From Planococcus sp. MER TA 32b (GTDB lineage: Bacteria; Bacillota; Bacilli; Bacillales_A; Planococcaceae): a DNA stretch of 37,109 bases. The notes below the pieces were generated by a model that saw nothing but the letters and a program-made list of their open reading frames with translations, was not told the DNA's origin and ran no database searches. Below, piece after piece: positions 24,691 to 32,037 of the stretch (the first letter of the stretch is position 1; each line of letters starts with the position of its first letter). Location: assembly GCA_023715185.1 (NCBI GenBank), contig JAMCAN010000008.1, positions 1 through 37,109 on the forward strand, written 5' to 3'. The translations under genes and the position numbers were made by a program.

Positions 24691-25053
24691 ATGAAACGGA
24701 TATTTGTATACGTAGAAAATTTTGATCAAAAGTGGAAGCAGCAGGGCCTTGGTGCAGCTGAGCAGCGTGAGTTGGAACTACAATTGCTGATGGATCCAAG
24801 TCAAGGTGCTGTAATCGCTGGTACGGGAGGACTCCGGAAGATGCGTTTTTCTCCTGAAAGTGATAACCAAGGAAAGAGTGGCGCTTACCGAATTATCTAC
24901 TTGGATATTCAGACTTCCTCCCATACGATTTTGCTCCTGATTTATGCGAAAAATCAGCAAGAAACGTTGAAGCCAGATCAAAAGAAGATACTGAAACAAT
25001 TCGTAGATCAGCTGAAGAGCTTGTATACTTCCGAAAGGATGGATGGACAATGA
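24691..25053 (+). CDS. higB: HigB-like RelE-family mRNA interferase toxin
   Basis: The protein has 120 residues with the RelE/ParE fold order of HigB toxins: MKRIFVYVENFDQKW, a helical segment (LGAAEQRELELQLLMD), GTGGLRKMRFSPE with catalytic basic residues, then GAYRIIYLDI and TILLLIYAKNQQETL ending in KKILKQFVDQLK. The GGLRK/YRIIY/YAKN pattern is diagnostic. Such toxins cut ribosome-bound mRNA. AGAGGTAG precedes the ATG, and the stop overlaps the antitoxin start by 4 bp. The toxin-first order is typical of hig loci. It likely stabilises the plasmid by post-segregational killing. Confidence 0.88.
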   Translation: MKRIFVYVENFDQKWKQQGLGAAEQRELELQLLMDPSQGAVIAGTGGLRKMRFSPESDNQGKSGAYRIIYLDIQTSSHTILLLIYAKNQQETLKPDQKKILKQFVDQLKSLYTSERMDGQ

Positions 25054-25373
25054 ATGAGAATCAATTTTTCGATGAACTGAAAACCAGTTTAGGCCAAGCT
25101 GTTGAATATGCAGAGGGCAACCGAGCAAAAGCACGAACAAAGACCGTGGCGATTAAGGAATTGGCCACTTTTTCTGCACAGGACATCAAAAGTCTGCGTT
25201 TGCAGATGAATTTAACGCAGAAGTCATTTGCAGCTCTTATTGGGGTCTCTGTCAAAACGATTGAATCGTGGGAACACGGCACCAACCAACCGAGTGGTGC
25301 AGCCCGGAGACTATTAGAAATTTTGAGCAATCAGCCACATGTAGCCGAAGAGCAGCAAATCGTTTCTGTTTGA
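25050..25373 (+). CDS. higA: HigA-like XRE antitoxin
   Basis: The protein has 107 residues. The N-terminal 40 residues probably contact the toxin. An HTH of XRE type lies at about 44-92 (DIKSLRLQMNLTQKSFAALI, GVSVKTIESWEHG), with the classic TQKSFA and VSVKTIESWE helices. It neutralises HigB and is expected to bind the dyad between the -35 and -10 of the operon promoter. The start overlaps higB (ATGA), which couples translation of toxin and antitoxin. Confidence 0.9.
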   Translation: MNENQFFDELKTSLGQAVEYAEGNRAKARTKTVAIKELATFSAQDIKSLRLQMNLTQKSFAALIGVSVKTIESWEHGTNQPSGAARRLLEILSNQPHVAEEQQIVSV

Positions 25374-25397
25374 AATCTACCTTAGGAGATGTTAACT

Positions 25398-25610
25398 ATG
25401 TCCACCTTTTCCTTTCGTGTGGATGATCTCGACAGTAAACACATCCGCGATTACGTGAAACTGGAACACACCTCCGTTTTGGACGTGAGGCGAAATCTCA
25501 TTATCGAAAAAATTGAAGATGAACGCGATAGAGAAAATTTCGACCGCGTTCTTGCTAGGTTGGAAACATATCATTCCTTAGATGACGTCAAAAAAGAATT
25601 GAATTTATAA
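25398..25610 (+). CDS. Orphan RelB-like (DUF6290) antitoxin
   Basis: The protein has 70 residues from ATG 25398, with AGGAG 9 bases upstream; ATG 25389 overlaps that site. FSFRVDDLDSKHIRDYVKLE, SVLDVRRNLIIEKIEDERD and the acidic tail SLDDVKKELN match the ribbon-helix-helix DUF6290/RelB antitoxins. Normally a RelE toxin follows directly. Here the next gene is AbrB, so the toxin is missing. It sits 24 bp after higA and may be read through from the hig promoter. It could act as an anti-addiction factor. Confidence 0.75.
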   Translation: MSTFSFRVDDLDSKHIRDYVKLEHTSVLDVRRNLIIEKIEDERDRENFDRVLARLETYHSLDDVKKELNL

Positions 25611-25650
25611 CAGACAATGTATAATATTCATTTTTCAAAGGAGTCATAAG

Positions 25651-25926
25651 ATGAAAAGTACCGGGATTGTAAGAAAAGTTGATCAGTTAGGACGTATTGT
25701 TACGCCCATCGAGTTGAGAAGGGCCTTGGGTATTTCAGTAGGAGATCCGATGGAAATCTTTCTTGAAGAAGATAAAATCATTCTCAAAAAATATGAGACC
25801 GATCGCACCTGCGCGGTAACGGGAGAAATCCTGAACGAAAACGTTGAATCCACTTACGTGAAAGGCTTGTATTTGAGTCCAAGAGGCGCCGAGCTGCTGT
25901 TGGAAGAGTTGCAGAACAAAATTTAA
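25651..25926 (+). CDS. abrB: AbrB-family transition-state regulator
   Basis: The protein has 91 residues. MKSTGIVRKVDQLGRIVTPI followed by ELRRALGI is the swapped-hairpin AbrB DNA-binding domain, close to chromosomal Bacillus AbrB. The C-terminal half (CAVTGEILNENV, LSPRGAELLLEELQNKI) is the multimerisation domain. It is full length for the family (about 92-96). AbrB paralogs repress stationary-phase and competence or sporulation genes. A plasmid copy can titrate or mimic the host protein. AAAGGAG precedes the ATG. It is not coupled to a toxin, so a MazE-type role is unlikely. Confidence 0.92.
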   Translation: MKSTGIVRKVDQLGRIVTPIELRRALGISVGDPMEIFLEEDKIILKKYETDRTCAVTGEILNENVESTYVKGLYLSPRGAELLLEELQNKI

Positions 25927-26118
25927 GGGTAGCCACTCCTCCTCAATATGTATAGAATGAAGCTACAGAACCCACCACGCCTCTTCACAATGCGGACCAC
26001 GGTGGGTCATTTTGTTTTACTGCCCTTTCATTCCTCTTGCCCATCTGCGTTTTGGCTAAAGCATATAGCGGAGTCACGTAAACTTGCGATTCTGGAACGA
26101 AAAGAAAGGAGGATGGGG

Positions 26119-26352
26119 ATGAAGAAGGAAAATATCAAACTGCTCCTGGAAACAACGGCAGAATCGAACAGCATCGGCATCAACCATTACTCGACAAAAG
26201 AAAGTCCCTCATTGGTTCAGATCAAATTTTCAGAAACCACTGGGGTCTACACGGTTTACTTTTCGAAGCTTCAAAAAGAAGAACAAGTAGACTCCATCGA
26301 CGCAGCAGCAGAACTGATTTACGATTACTTATCTCAATACTCACGACACTAA
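26119..26352 (+). CDS. Small hypothetical protein
   Basis: The protein has 77 residues from ATG 26119, six bases after AAAGGAGG; the open frame runs to 25948 without coding signs. The product (KLLLETTAESNSIGINHYST, SLVQIKFSETTGVYTVYFSK) is alpha then beta, and ends with an acidic helix DAAAELIYDYLSQY. It is not recognised. Bases 25970-26016 upstream form an ACCCACC/GGTGGGT hairpin followed by T-rich sequence, probably the abrB terminator. Confidence 0.6.
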   Translation: MKKENIKLLLETTAESNSIGINHYSTKESPSLVQIKFSETTGVYTVYFSKLQKEEQVDSIDAAAELIYDYLSQYSRH

Positions 26353-26556
26353 CCGCCTTACAAGGGATGGATTATGCGGAAGGCTACCATCAAAGGTCCG
26401 GACCAAAACTGTGGCCTTTAAAAGTGCTGGCCGCTTCTTCCACACAGGCCATTAGAGCGTTACGTCTGCAAAGGGGAAACGAGGTCATACGTAGAGGACA
26501 TACAGGCGCTGCATCGACCGTTCAGTTCGAACGGCACCTGGAAGGAGGTAAAGACG

Positions 26557-26886
26557 GTGAAACACGAAAAGAGAGCCTTGGAAATGGCCCAGTTGGAAGC
26601 GGAAGAGATGCTGCGCCGCGGCACCCCCTACCGCCAGGAGACCGCGCGGTACGTATCGCTGTTCTTCAGTGAGCTGGTGAACGCCGGAAAAGGTTGCGAT
26701 CTGTCTCTGGAGGATGTGAAAGACGAGATCCGCAGCAAATACTCGTTAGATACTGAACGCGTGAACGATGTGTCGAAAAGCATTTGGGTGCTCCTGGCTA
26801 AAGTAAGAGACGAAGACCGGCTGGCCGAATACTATGAACAGGCAACAGTCAAAATGAAGAAAAGAGATGCTGACCGGAACTCCTAA
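26557..26886 (+). CDS. Small hypothetical helical protein
   Basis: The protein has 109 residues from GTG 26557, with GAAGGAGG 8 bases upstream. It is almost wholly helical and charged (ALEMAQLEAEEMLRRGTPYR, LEDVKDEIRSKYSLD, LAEYYEQATVKMKKRD). It is unrecognised. Bases 26353-26556 before it show no gene and no clear structure. The hairpin 26867-26896 at its end separates it from two convergent small genes. Confidence 0.6.
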   Translation: MKHEKRALEMAQLEAEEMLRRGTPYRQETARYVSLFFSELVNAGKGCDLSLEDVKDEIRSKYSLDTERVNDVSKSIWVLLAKVRDEDRLAEYYEQATVKMKKRDADRNS

Positions 26887-26896
26887 AGGTCAGCAT
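26867..26896. terminator. Hairpin between convergent genes
   Basis: ATGCTGACC (26867-26875) pairs perfectly with GGTCAGCAT (26888-26896) across 12 nt. The plus-strand side is followed by CCCTTTCTGCTTTT, a weak U-tract. It overlaps the ends of the 26557 (+) and 26890 (-) genes. Confidence 0.5.
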
Positions 26897-27090
26897 CCCT
26901 TTCTGCTTTTACGCTTCTGTCTCCCTTTCGCCTCGCGCAGGATCCGTCGCTCTGCCCGACGTAACACCGCATCTGCTCGCAATTTGAAATACAGCGAGGT
27001 CAGATAGGTTGGAGCTTCCATCATCCGCTGCTGCAGGATTTGAAACTTCAGTTTTTCGGATCCTTTCATAAGTTCAGACAAAGTGGGCAT
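26890..27090 (-). CDS. Small basic protein, paralog A
   Basis: The protein has 66 residues from ATG 27090 (AAGAAGG upstream): MPTLSELMKGSEKLKFQILQ, then QRMMEAPTYLTSLYFKLRAD and a very basic tail (RRAERRILREAKGRQKRKSR). It aligns with the neighbouring gene at 27140-27316 over E-K-x-K, the RM..A.TY block, an aromatic patch, RA..VL and RR. The basic tail suggests nucleic-acid binding; the family is not recognised. Confidence 0.6.
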   Translation of the reverse strand: MPTLSELMKGSEKLKFQILQQRMMEAPTYLTSLYFKLRADAVLRRAERRILREAKGRQKRKSRKGC

Positions 27091-27139
27091 CTTTTCTACC
27101 TTCTTTCGGATTATCATCGCAGATTGCACTACTGCTGTT

Positions 27140-27316
27140 CTACTTGAGACCATTTATGTCAGCCATTGCTCTTCTTTTGGACTGTTTAAGCACTCGTTTC
27201 GCGCGCCAGCCAAAATAGAAAATCGCTGGATAGGTGGAAGCGCTCAACATTCGGCCACGGAAGAATTCATACTTTGTCTTTTCTATTTCATTCATTGCTT
27301 CTTTTACCGTCACCAT
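27140..27316 (-). CDS. Small basic protein, paralog B
   Basis: The protein has 58 residues from ATG 27316 (AGAGGAG upstream); the open frame to 27373 precedes that site. EKTKYEFFRGRMLSASTYPA and IFYFGWRAKRVLKQSKRR match paralog A residue by residue in pattern. Tandem duplication is likely. The pair is co-oriented 49 bp apart and could form a heterodimer. Function is unknown. Confidence 0.6.
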   Translation of the reverse strand: MVTVKEAMNEIEKTKYEFFRGRMLSASTYPAIFYFGWRAKRVLKQSKRRAMADINGLK

Positions 27317-27441
27317 CGTCAACTCCTCTTTTTTTATCACAGGCAGCCAGTCTATTTCCTTATCTTTTGGCATCGTAGCTAAAGTAGTCCTGCGACAGAG
27401 TAACGCGTACTGGCCATTCCATTGCCTTCGCTAGGCTGTTT

Positions 27442-27834
27442 TCATTCAAGTGTAAGGGTATCTTTTAAATGCAAGAAGTAGGGTCTTAGTTCCGGGGTTA
27501 ACCCGATCTTCACGGTTTCAATGTTTTTCGATTATAAAACGCTGGAGATCCAGTGAGTCAGGAGCCACCCTCTACCTTCACAGGGTATTTCTACTATTTT
27601 CATCATGAGATCCTGAAAGATGTTTTTAAATTGAAAATCCCGATTGGATCCCGTTATCCCTAGAATTTCATACCATTCCTGGACTGACGATTCGTAATCT
27701 TTGTCGTCTTCGTCTGTTGAATCGACCATGCAGACTATCTCAAGGACAATGGCCAGCTCTTTCTCAGTCAACAGATCACTTTCCTTCGCCTGCAGAAAGC
27801 TGGTTCCCTGAATAACAATAGGATGTTTCGACAT
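27442..27834 (-). pseudogene. Rep_3 replication initiator remnant
   Basis: From ATG 27834 (AAGGAAG upstream) the frame encodes 100 residues: LTEKELAIVLEIVCMV, EWYEILGI, FKNIFQDLMMKIVEI and WLLTHWISSVL. Then comes an in-frame TAA at 27532. Beyond it the same frame continues with LTPELRPYFLHLK until a TGA at 27442. This is the N-terminal winged helix and inter-domain region of Rep_3 (RepA/RepB-type) initiators. The second winged helix is absent. A stop plus a 3' truncation make it a pseudogene and a relic of a fused or replaced replicon. Confidence 0.72.
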
Positions 27835-28112
27835 CAAATCTTCCTTTCCATTCTTGTTTGTCTGCAATTTTCATTTTTTTAAGATCCGCCTTCGGAGTGG
27901 AAAAGTCATCGACGATGATCCGGGCTAGCCGAGAATCCCTCTGTGACGAGAAACCGGATTTTCCAAACCTGCATTTCCACTACATACTGTGGGGTCGTTT
28001 TTGCTGCTGGACAGCTATGTGGTTTATTTTGTCGACTTGCAAGAAAGACGCTCGACTTTTTATTAGTTTAACCGAAGTTAACTGAAAACTGCAGCCTTCT
28101 TTCTCCTGTTCT

Positions 28113-28265
28113 TTAATTTATTTCTATAAGCCAAACCCTTCGCAGCCATGTCGATATTACGGCAATTACTCCGGTAATGAAAGCTGCAATCATTACAGTT
28201 GTTTTTTGAATAGCTCCGTACCCCTGATTCATTTTCTCAACGTTTCTTAGAATCAATGTATTCAT
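28113..28265 (-). CDS. 50-residue membrane peptide
   Basis: MNTLILRNVEKMNQGYGAIQ is followed by KTTVMIAAFITGVIAVISTW and LRRVWLIEIN. This is a short soluble N-terminus, one transmembrane helix (about 23-40) and a basic flank. Start ATG 28265 has only a weak purine-rich site (CAGAGATTTTAAA). It is divergent from the structured RNA that starts near 28350. The layout of a small membrane peptide beside a small RNA recalls type I toxin-antitoxin loci, but the two are not antisense to each other as read here. Confidence 0.45.
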   Translation of the reverse strand: MNTLILRNVEKMNQGYGAIQKTTVMIAAFITGVIAVISTWLRRVWLIEIN

Positions 28266-28349
28266 TTTAAAATCTCTGATCCAATTAGATGGACTGCAAA
28301 ACTGATTCCATATTTCCTCTATTTTTTCTTACTTAATATGTTATATTGA

Positions 28350-28556
28350 AAGTAACTAATCTTGCGAAAGCATGAGTGACCCGATGAATAGACATACTTC
28401 GGTATGAGTGACCCTGACTAATGAAATCCGTGAACTGCGGGACTCTTCTTGGAGCATAAAGACCGCCCCACTAAAGGTCTGTCTTCATTCGTCCCCAAAC
28501 ATAATGAGTGTTACTGAAATGATCTTGGCGCCTTGCGCTTAAGGTCATTTTTTATT
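28350..28556 (+). ncRNA. Candidate structured small RNA
   Basis: AGTAAC (28351-28356) can pair with GTTACT (28509-28514) as a closing stem. Inside are ATAC-TTCG-GTAT (28394-28405, a UUCG tetraloop), CCG/CGG and AGACC/GGTCT (28470-28489) hairpins, and two copies of ATGAGTGACC. A terminator follows: AAATGATCTT (28517-28526) with AAGGTCATTT (28541-28550) and TTTT. TATATT near 28332 could be its -10 box. No ORF fits. It could be a plasmid-specific regulatory RNA, for example for copy number or for the downstream Replic_Relax gene. I cannot assign an Rfam family with confidence. Confidence 0.55.
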
Positions 28557-28731
28557 TGGAATCGACAAAAAGAAATCACGGTTTCTTTCTTGATTACTGG
28601 GTAACCGGCGTTTCTTCTTGCATTACGAGCTCTTTAAGCCTTGCGCGGCCTAGCTTTTCAGCATTTTATTTTAAATCTTGCTTTACCCCGACAATATTCT
28701 TTTCTTCTTACTAATCCGGAGGTGTTTTTCA

Positions 28732-30003
28732 ATGACTTATTTACTTGGTTATAATTTAACAAGTCGTGCCGAAACGATACTTACTACTTTGCTGTCGTAT
28801 CGCGGCGCCACTGCCAAACAATTGACTCAACTGGTGTTCTCCCCGTCTACTTTTACGTTGTCCGAAGAGAAATCAATCTATAATTCGCTACGCAAGTTAA
28901 AGGACCAGGGACTTGTTTCCGCCCATAAACTTCAGGCGAATGTCGCCAATGGCTCCTTGTATTTTCTGACATCGAGAGGATACGAAATCACGCTTGATTT
29001 ACTGGACATAGACGAAGGAAAAAAAGGGAGCGGCTGGTTGCCCCACGATCATTTTTCCGAATTCCCATTAGCGGATCTGCCTTACGAGATTTACTCTCCA
29101 CCAAAAAAACAAATTGCACACCATCTCATGCTGACGGAGTTCTTTATTCGATTGGAACAAGTCAAAACACTAGACAGAGAACCTGTACTTCATCGGTCCA
29201 ACCTTTATGCCTCCTTAAAGTATAATTACAAAGAACAAGGATTCATGAAGGTTAACCGCTATCGTCCTGATGGGGAGATTCGGATTAATACGGATCGTTT
29301 TGCAATTGAAATAGATCGTGCCATGGAATCGCATGAACAATTAGTCAGTAAGTTTAAGACTTACAAGCAATACTTAGACCACTGCAGGGACACACAGGAG
29401 TCAGATCCACTTCGCGGAATTATTTTTGTAGTGGAGTCCGCTAGACGGTTCCATGGCATCAGAAAACGATGGACCAGCATTTTATCCGCTTTCCTTAAAA
29501 CGATGGGTGAATATATAGATGAGGTCAACTTGATTCTATGTCCAATGGATAACGTAGCCAGAACAATCGAGCTAGAGGGGAGACGGGGGGTTGATGAGGT
29601 CAAAAAAATGGAGATTGTCACTTCCATCTTTAAGAAGGAAAACATTGTAAAGAAAAACATCTATCACTACACAGAGTCAAAGGAATTCTCATTTGCTTAT
29701 ACATTCAATCATTCCACTTACAAAATTTGGTTCTGTGAGATGAGTCATGAATTTGAAAGCGGAATTTATACAAAATATCTCTCCTTTATTGAAAAAAGCT
29801 TATCGGCACTGAAAGACAGTAAAAAGCATCCAGTGATTAAAGACCATTCTTTCGAACGGCTCTCACCCATAATTGTGTATGATCATTTCCAACCATTTAT
29901 CGTAACGAATTTTGAGCATTACAATGTGAATCCACCACTAGCCAAACCGCTGGCCAAATTTAAGGAATTGACGTATTTCCATAACCTTAATCCAGTTAGA
30001 TAA
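28732..30003 (+). CDS. Replication-relaxation (Replic_Relax) family protein
   Basis: The protein has 423 residues from ATG 28732, with CCGGAGG upstream. An N-terminal winged helix (LTSRAETILTTLLSYRGATA, KQLTQLVFSP, YNSLRKLKDQGLVSAHKL) is followed by the Replic_Relax core (HHLMLTEFFIRLEQ, YRPDGEIRINTDRFAIEIDR), where RPDGEI...EID resembles a PD-(D/E)XK-type site. Members of this family are linked to plasmid replication or DNA relaxation in Gram-positive plasmids. It is preceded by the candidate RNA at 28350 and followed by a strong terminator at 30091. It is a monocistron. Confidence 0.82.
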   Translation: MTYLLGYNLTSRAETILTTLLSYRGATAKQLTQLVFSPSTFTLSEEKSIYNSLRKLKDQGLVSAHKLQANVANGSLYFLTSRGYEITLDLLDIDEGKKGSGWLPHDHFSEFPLADLPYEIYSPPKKQIAHHLMLTEFFIRLEQVKTLDREPVLHRSNLYASLKYNYKEQGFMKVNRYRPDGEIRINTDRFAIEIDRAMESHEQLVSKFKTYKQYLDHCRDTQESDPLRGIIFVVESARRFHGIRKRWTSILSAFLKTMGEYIDEVNLILCPMDNVARTIELEGRRGVDEVKKMEIVTSIFKKENIVKKNIYHYTESKEFSFAYTFNHSTYKIWFCEMSHEFESGIYTKYLSFIEKSLSALKDSKKHPVIKDHSFERLSPIIVYDHFQPFIVTNFEHYNVNPPLAKPLAKFKELTYFHNLNPVR

Positions 30004-30371
30004 ATTTTACGCTGTTTCAAAATCCGTCAGACAACTTATCGGCGACGACCTTTTTAATTCTCAGAGAATTACTCATTGATTCATAACACGCCAAAAGCCA
30101 GCATTTACATAAATGCTGGCTTTTGGTCTCTTACTTATCTCTTGGGACAATTTTTAGTAGTAAGTTTAATATGAAATTTTTTAAAAGAATTCGCTTTACT
30201 ACTTACACGTATCTTGATGTGCAAAAAAAAACTGATTGCTGCTTAAGAATTGCAATCTCAGAAGAGTGACAGTAAAGAGACAAAAAGCAATTGCAACTAC
30301 CGTTCTTGTCATGAGCAGTAGATTGATGTTGGATTTTCAAAACCCAATGCTCCGGCCAATCAACCGGATCG
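30004..30371. other. Intergenic region with terminator only
   Basis: Apart from the terminator at 30091-30130 I see no convincing gene. An open frame on the plus strand (30236-30493) lacks a ribosome site and lies opposite a more protein-like minus-strand frame. Confidence 0.5.
30091..30130. terminator. Strong bidirectional terminator
   Basis: CCAAAAGCCAGCATTT (30091-30106) pairs perfectly with AAATGCTGGCTTTTGG (30111-30126) around ACAT. The 16-bp stem insulates the Replic_Relax gene (+) from the minus-strand tubulin cluster. Confidence 0.88.
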
Positions 30372-30566
30372 CTAAATTTGTTCGTTTTTCCATCTCTGCA
30401 GCCATTGATTCAATTGTATCGTCTGACACAACAGCTCTTTTTCCATTTGGACCGGTCCGGTTACGTAGAACTTTTCTATTCTCAACGGATTGATGCCGCT
30501 TATCCCCTTGGAATTTTCCAGCGGCGACAGATTGACAGCTCTGTATGCTATTAACATCCTGATCAT
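30372..30566 (-). CDS. Possible small protein
   Basis: The protein has up to 64 residues; possible starts are TTG 30569, ATG 30566 or ATG 30557, none with a strong ribosome site. The second half (IEKFYVTGPVQMEKELLCQT, IQLNQWLQRWKNEQI) looks like real protein with an amphipathic C-terminal helix. It is the third in a row of small minus-strand frames (30951, 30705, 30566), so it may be translated by coupling. It is not recognised. Confidence 0.35.
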   Translation of the reverse strand: MIRMLIAYRAVNLSPLENSKGISGINPLRIEKFYVTGPVQMEKELLCQTIQLNQWLQRWKNEQI

Positions 30567-30585
30567 CAATCAGCTATAGACTTGG

Positions 30586-30705
30586 CTATTCGGCTGTCTG
30601 GATGGCATTGAAAGAGTTGCCTTCCATCCCCCGTACTCTTTTAATCATTTCAGACCGGGTACTTTGCCGGGCAGGACGTTGCGATGACCTTTGAACAACT
30701 GGCAT
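30586..30705 (-). CDS. Possible 39-residue basic protein
   Basis: MPVVQRSSQRPARQSTRSEM is followed by IKRVRGMEGNSFNAIQTAE. AAGGAGG lies 10 bases before ATG 30705. The N-terminus is strongly basic and Ser/Arg/Gln-rich. An alternative frame starting at an ATG directly after the same ribosome site gives only 23 residues. It lies 30 bp after the 71-residue gene, so they probably share a transcript. Confidence 0.45.
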   Translation of the reverse strand: MPVVQRSSQRPARQSTRSEMIKRVRGMEGNSFNAIQTAE

Positions 30706-30735
30706 GTTAAAACCATCCTCCTTAGACCTCCGTCT

Positions 30736-30951
30736 CTATTCTCGATTATCTATAATTTCTCTCGCGAGCCAGGAAGGACCTTTGTGGCCAAAAATCGGAT
30801 TGTCGATATCAAGGTTCTTCATAACGCGACGAGAAATTTTTGCTGCTTCTTCCCTGGATAGGGATTTTTCTTTTCTGTGTGCAAAATACACCAGATAATT
30901 TTCCAAGTCTTTTGTTAATCGTTCCCGACTGTCTGAAGTTTCAGTAGCCAT
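30736..30951 (-). CDS. Small helical hypothetical protein
   Basis: The protein has 71 residues from ATG 30951 (AAAGGAG upstream, spacing about 10). It is mainly helical: RERLTKDLENYLVYFAHRKE, SREEAAKISRRVMKNLDI, then NPIFGHKGPSWLAREIID. It is not recognised. It follows the two tubulin-like genes on the same strand after about 250 bp. Its size would suit a small adaptor or DNA-binding partner, but nothing in the sequence proves that. Confidence 0.55.
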   Translation of the reverse strand: MATETSDSRERLTKDLENYLVYFAHRKEKSLSREEAAKISRRVMKNLDIDNPIFGHKGPSWLAREIIDNRE

Positions 30952-31200
30952 TGATGTCCTACTCCTTTCTTGCCTTTAATTTAAAGGTTACATTATTCCA
31001 AGTATATCATTTTTCCTCTTTATCACTTAAGACATTGCATGAACTACAGTCTTGCAAATACTGACTAGCTTCATCTTATTAATGAGCTAATTGTTGTCTT
31101 TTACCTGTCACAAACCATGATGACAACACTATTTTAGGGTTACATAATTAATAAATAGCATCTCTATTATGAAAGTCCTGGCCGTACTTCTTTATATCAT

Positions 31201-31947
31201 TTAAAACCTGTCATACCCCCATGTAAAATCATAGGTATCTCCTTCTTCAAGCAACCTTACATAAGCAATTATTTCAGTTAGATATTCCCAGCGGCATTTT
31301 TCAACAAAATCTAACTGATGAAGTTTTTTATGATGTAATACATCCAAAACAACCAAACGACTGCAATTTAAACGTTTTTCTATGTTCAACTCTGGCAATT
31401 TGTCTTTCAAACTTTCAATCATATCTAAATTGCATTTAATAAATACTGTAGTACCAAGATGTGCATACTCATTTAAATAAAGCCACCCATCAACAATCAC
31501 CTCTCCTTCCACGAAACCTTTAGTATACTTGTGCCGAAGAATGATACTGCCGATTTTGATATTTTTACTTAAGGCATTTTTTTTAACAATTTTTTCTTTC
31601 AAATTCTTCAATATGTAAAGCAGCGAACCCATACCTGTGCCTGAAGTGCAATAGGTAACAAAGACAATTTCTTCGTGATTTTCAACAATTTTTTCGATCC
31701 ATTCCATTAGCTCAAAACCGACAAAATCGTCTTTTTCTAAATAGTTCCAGGCTTTTTCAAATAGTCTGGCAAAACCCGTTTCCCTCCCAAAGCAAAATCT
31801 GTTTTTCTCTGAAATATTTTTTATACCATAGGTGTTTATTCTGGACGAATTGACACAATAAAACTCCATATCTGACACATAGGGAACTATATCTTCGACT
31901 ATCATACTTCCGGAAGCCCCCAGACCAATCAACGCCTTTCTTTTCAT
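31201..31947 (-). CDS. Tubulin/FtsZ-like GTPase domain protein (TubZ-like, short)
   Basis: The protein has 248 residues from ATG 31947 (AAGGACGTGGAAAA upstream); the frame extends to ATG 31980. Nucleotide-binding loops in FtsZ order are visible: T1 LIGLGASGS (6-14), VNSS (32-35), FGRETG (53-58), strand IVFVTYC then the signature TSGTGMGS (101-108; family GGGTGTG[ST]), IGSIILRHK (132-140), the EGEVIVDGWLYLNEYAHLG region and ...FIKCNLDMIESL (N173, T6-like). It ends about where the core helix H7/H8 should be: the C-terminal activation domain and T7 catalytic loop are absent. FtsZ has about 380 residues and TubZ about 480. It is the second of two adjacent tubulin-like genes. Confidence 0.65.
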   Translation of the reverse strand: MKRKALIGLGASGSMIVEDIVPYVSDMEFYCVNSSRINTYGIKNISEKNRFCFGRETGFARLFEKAWNYLEKDDFVGFELMEWIEKIVENHEEIVFVTYCTSGTGMGSLLYILKNLKEKIVKKNALSKNIKIGSIILRHKYTKGFVEGEVIVDGWLYLNEYAHLGTTVFIKCNLDMIESLKDKLPELNIEKRLNCSRLVVLDVLHHKKLHQLDFVEKCRWEYLTEIIAYVRLLEEGDTYDFTWGYDRF

Positions 31948-32037
31948 TTTTCCACGTCCTTCTATATTGTTATTCACCATCTTCGTGACTCAAAAAATTT
32001 AGTCATTGATAAGTAACTATAAGAATTCACCTTTTCC

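Noticed and set aside
25370..25397. Possible fourth dif-like site (ATGTTAACT before the RelB-like gene)
   Set aside because: Only the right arm matches. The left arm TTGAAATCTAC does not resemble GCTTCCGATAA, and the bases are part of the gene leader.
26367..26672. Plus-strand frame of 101 codons before the 26557 gene
   Set aside because: Low-complexity Arg/Gly product without a ribosome site. The 26557 GTG frame, which overlaps it, has a strong site and helical protein-like sequence.
28732..30003. Relaxase for conjugative mobilisation
   Set aside because: The protein matches the Replic_Relax pattern. It has no HUH triad or relaxase Tyr motif, and no oriT or type IV secretion gene is visible.
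30236..30493. Plus-strand 85-codon frame
   Set aside because: No ribosome site, composition of a random frame, and it overlaps a more protein-like minus-strand frame.
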